This document shows positions 63,514 to 64,000 of a stretch of 64,000 nucleotides of DNA, in pieces (within the stretch, counting starts at the first letter, position 1; every line of letters starts with the position of its first letter). Below the pieces are notes generated by a model. That model ran no database searches and was not told the DNA's origin. It was given only the letters and a program-made list of their open reading frames with translations. Location: NCBI RefSeq assembly GCF_910578895.1, contig NZ_CAJTSC010000002.1:111840-175839 (forward strand), written 5' to 3'. Source of the DNA: an uncultured Bacteroides sp. (GTDB taxonomy: Bacteria > Bacteroidota > Bacteroidia > Bacteroidales > Bacteroidaceae). Position numbers and translations under genes: made by a program.

Positions 63514-63521
63514 CAAAAGTA
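63514..63521 (-). promoter_or_regulatory. -7 box of the RG-I enzyme operon
   Basis: TACTTTTG on the minus strand fits TAnnTTTG, 54 bases before the start of the fusion gene. A -33 box at standard spacing is not visible. Confidence 0.45.
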
Positions 63522-64000
63522 AGGATTTTGCCGCAAATAGCCTCTGAAGGTTTTGGCGGTTCTCTTATTGTTTTTGTCGTTTGAGGGAAGAGGGAACGGC
63601 ACAGCCGGAAACCTGAGGATTAAGCCGCCGGCTCCCGACATCCCCTGCAACCCCTTCCGACTTCCGCAAACGAAAGAACCGTGCCCGCGCAAGCAGTCGG
63701 GCAGACGCATGCAGACGGGCAAACGCCGGAAACCAACCGGCACCGGCTGTGTGCGCAGGTGCAAAGCGAAGCATCTTCCGCCCGCTTTATGACAAAAAGG
63801 CGGCGAAACAGCCTTTTCGCTTACTCCCCTCCCCGCCACCTTTTGCCGGAACAGGAACATGCTGCATAAAGTGCGGATAAACATGCCCCAATTTTCGATA
63901 GATATGCGTTGTTTATGCAGAAACCGGACATTTCCGCCGATGGATGCAGGTGTTTCGGGCGACAGATACAAGTGTTTCAGCCGAGCGGCATTAACATCGC
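63522..64000. other. noncoding stretch at right edge
   Basis: No ORF here has convincing protein-like composition; the longest minus-strand frame (63456-63971) has a Cys/Arg/Pro-rich sequence like an out-of-frame reading. Near the edge, TTTCnGCCGA-like units recur at 63931, 63953 and 63975 (see the repeat entry). The upstream gene lies outside the window. Confidence 0.6.
63931..63984. repeat. 22-bp periodic degenerate repeat
   Basis: TTTCCGCCGA (63931-63940), TTTCGGGCGA (63953-63962) and TTTCAGCCGA (63975-63984) are spaced exactly 22 bases, with GATGCAGGTG and GATACAAGTG between them. GTGTTTCGGnCG is shared with the repeat at 19804-19815. The array may continue beyond the window. Confidence 0.5.

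Noticed and set aside
63456..63971. 171-codon minus-strand open frame at the right edge
   Set aside because: Cys/Arg/Pro-rich with no signal or motif; overlaps the start and promoter of the fusion gene.
1..64000. CRISPR arrays, rRNA or tRNA genes
   Set aside because: No regular repeat-spacer pattern, rRNA segment or tRNA cloverleaf was noticed on either strand; the 21-22-bp periodic repeats are too short and lack unique spacers.

Overview
The window looks like a Bacteroides chromosome (or close relative). It has SusC/SusD pairs, lipoproteins with Bacteroides-type signal peptides, and repeated promoter -7 boxes of the form TAnnTTTG. Nearly every gene is on the minus strand. Assignments come from reading the sequence and from family knowledge; no database search was run.

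Region 1 (1-13.5 kb): a siphovirus-type tail module transcribed leftward. It runs major tail protein, a large tail-tip/central-fibre protein, a small protein, a coiled-coil tail fibre, two further tail-associated proteins, and a tape measure protein cut by the left edge. A plus-strand secreted 'moron' with its own consensus promoter and terminator sits inside it, as does a 104-bp MITE-like element. The right border is a divergent LexA/CI-like S24 regulator with an Ala-Gly autocleavage site, and operator-like repeats cover the tail promoter. No integrase, capsid or terminase gene is visible, so this is either the right end of a prophage or a tail-only (tailocin-like) locus.

Region 2 (13.5-29 kb): a pectin-type polysaccharide utilisation locus: susC, susD, PL1 pectate lyase, a six-hairpin glycosidase-like lipoprotein, a DUF4450-like protein and a GH2 enzyme. 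Hairpins mark several gene boundaries, including a perfect 28-bp inverted repeat at 19753-19813.

Region 3 (29-47 kb): a second locus (susC, susD, sulfatase) split by an ~11.3-kb integrative mobilizable element, about 32450-43791. The element entered susD after codon 6. The first six codons remain beside susC, and the rest of susD lies 11.3 kb away in the matching reading phase. The element carries a tyrosine recombinase, a DNA-binding protein, an SF3-like helicase, a Toprim primase with an apparent frameshift, a MobV relaxase, a candidate oriT and an iteron-like candidate origin. Its AT-rich cargo operon encodes a single-chain nuclease-methyltransferase-specificity protein resembling type IIB enzymes, a 63-aa protein and a ClpP/SDH-type serine protease. 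This cargo is the best candidate for an undescribed (defence) system.

Region 4 (47.4-63.5 kb): rhamnogalacturonan-I breakdown coupled to rhamnose catabolism. One operon encodes an acetylesterase-GH105 fusion, GH106 rhamnosidase, PL11 lyase and GH28. The next encodes rhamnulokinase, rhamnose isomerase, RhaT permease, rhamnulose-1-phosphate aldolase and GH105, followed by an AraC-family regulator. Exported enzymes release rhamnose, RhaT imports it, and the cytoplasmic enzymes convert it to DHAP and lactaldehyde. Bases 63522-64000 hold no convincing gene.
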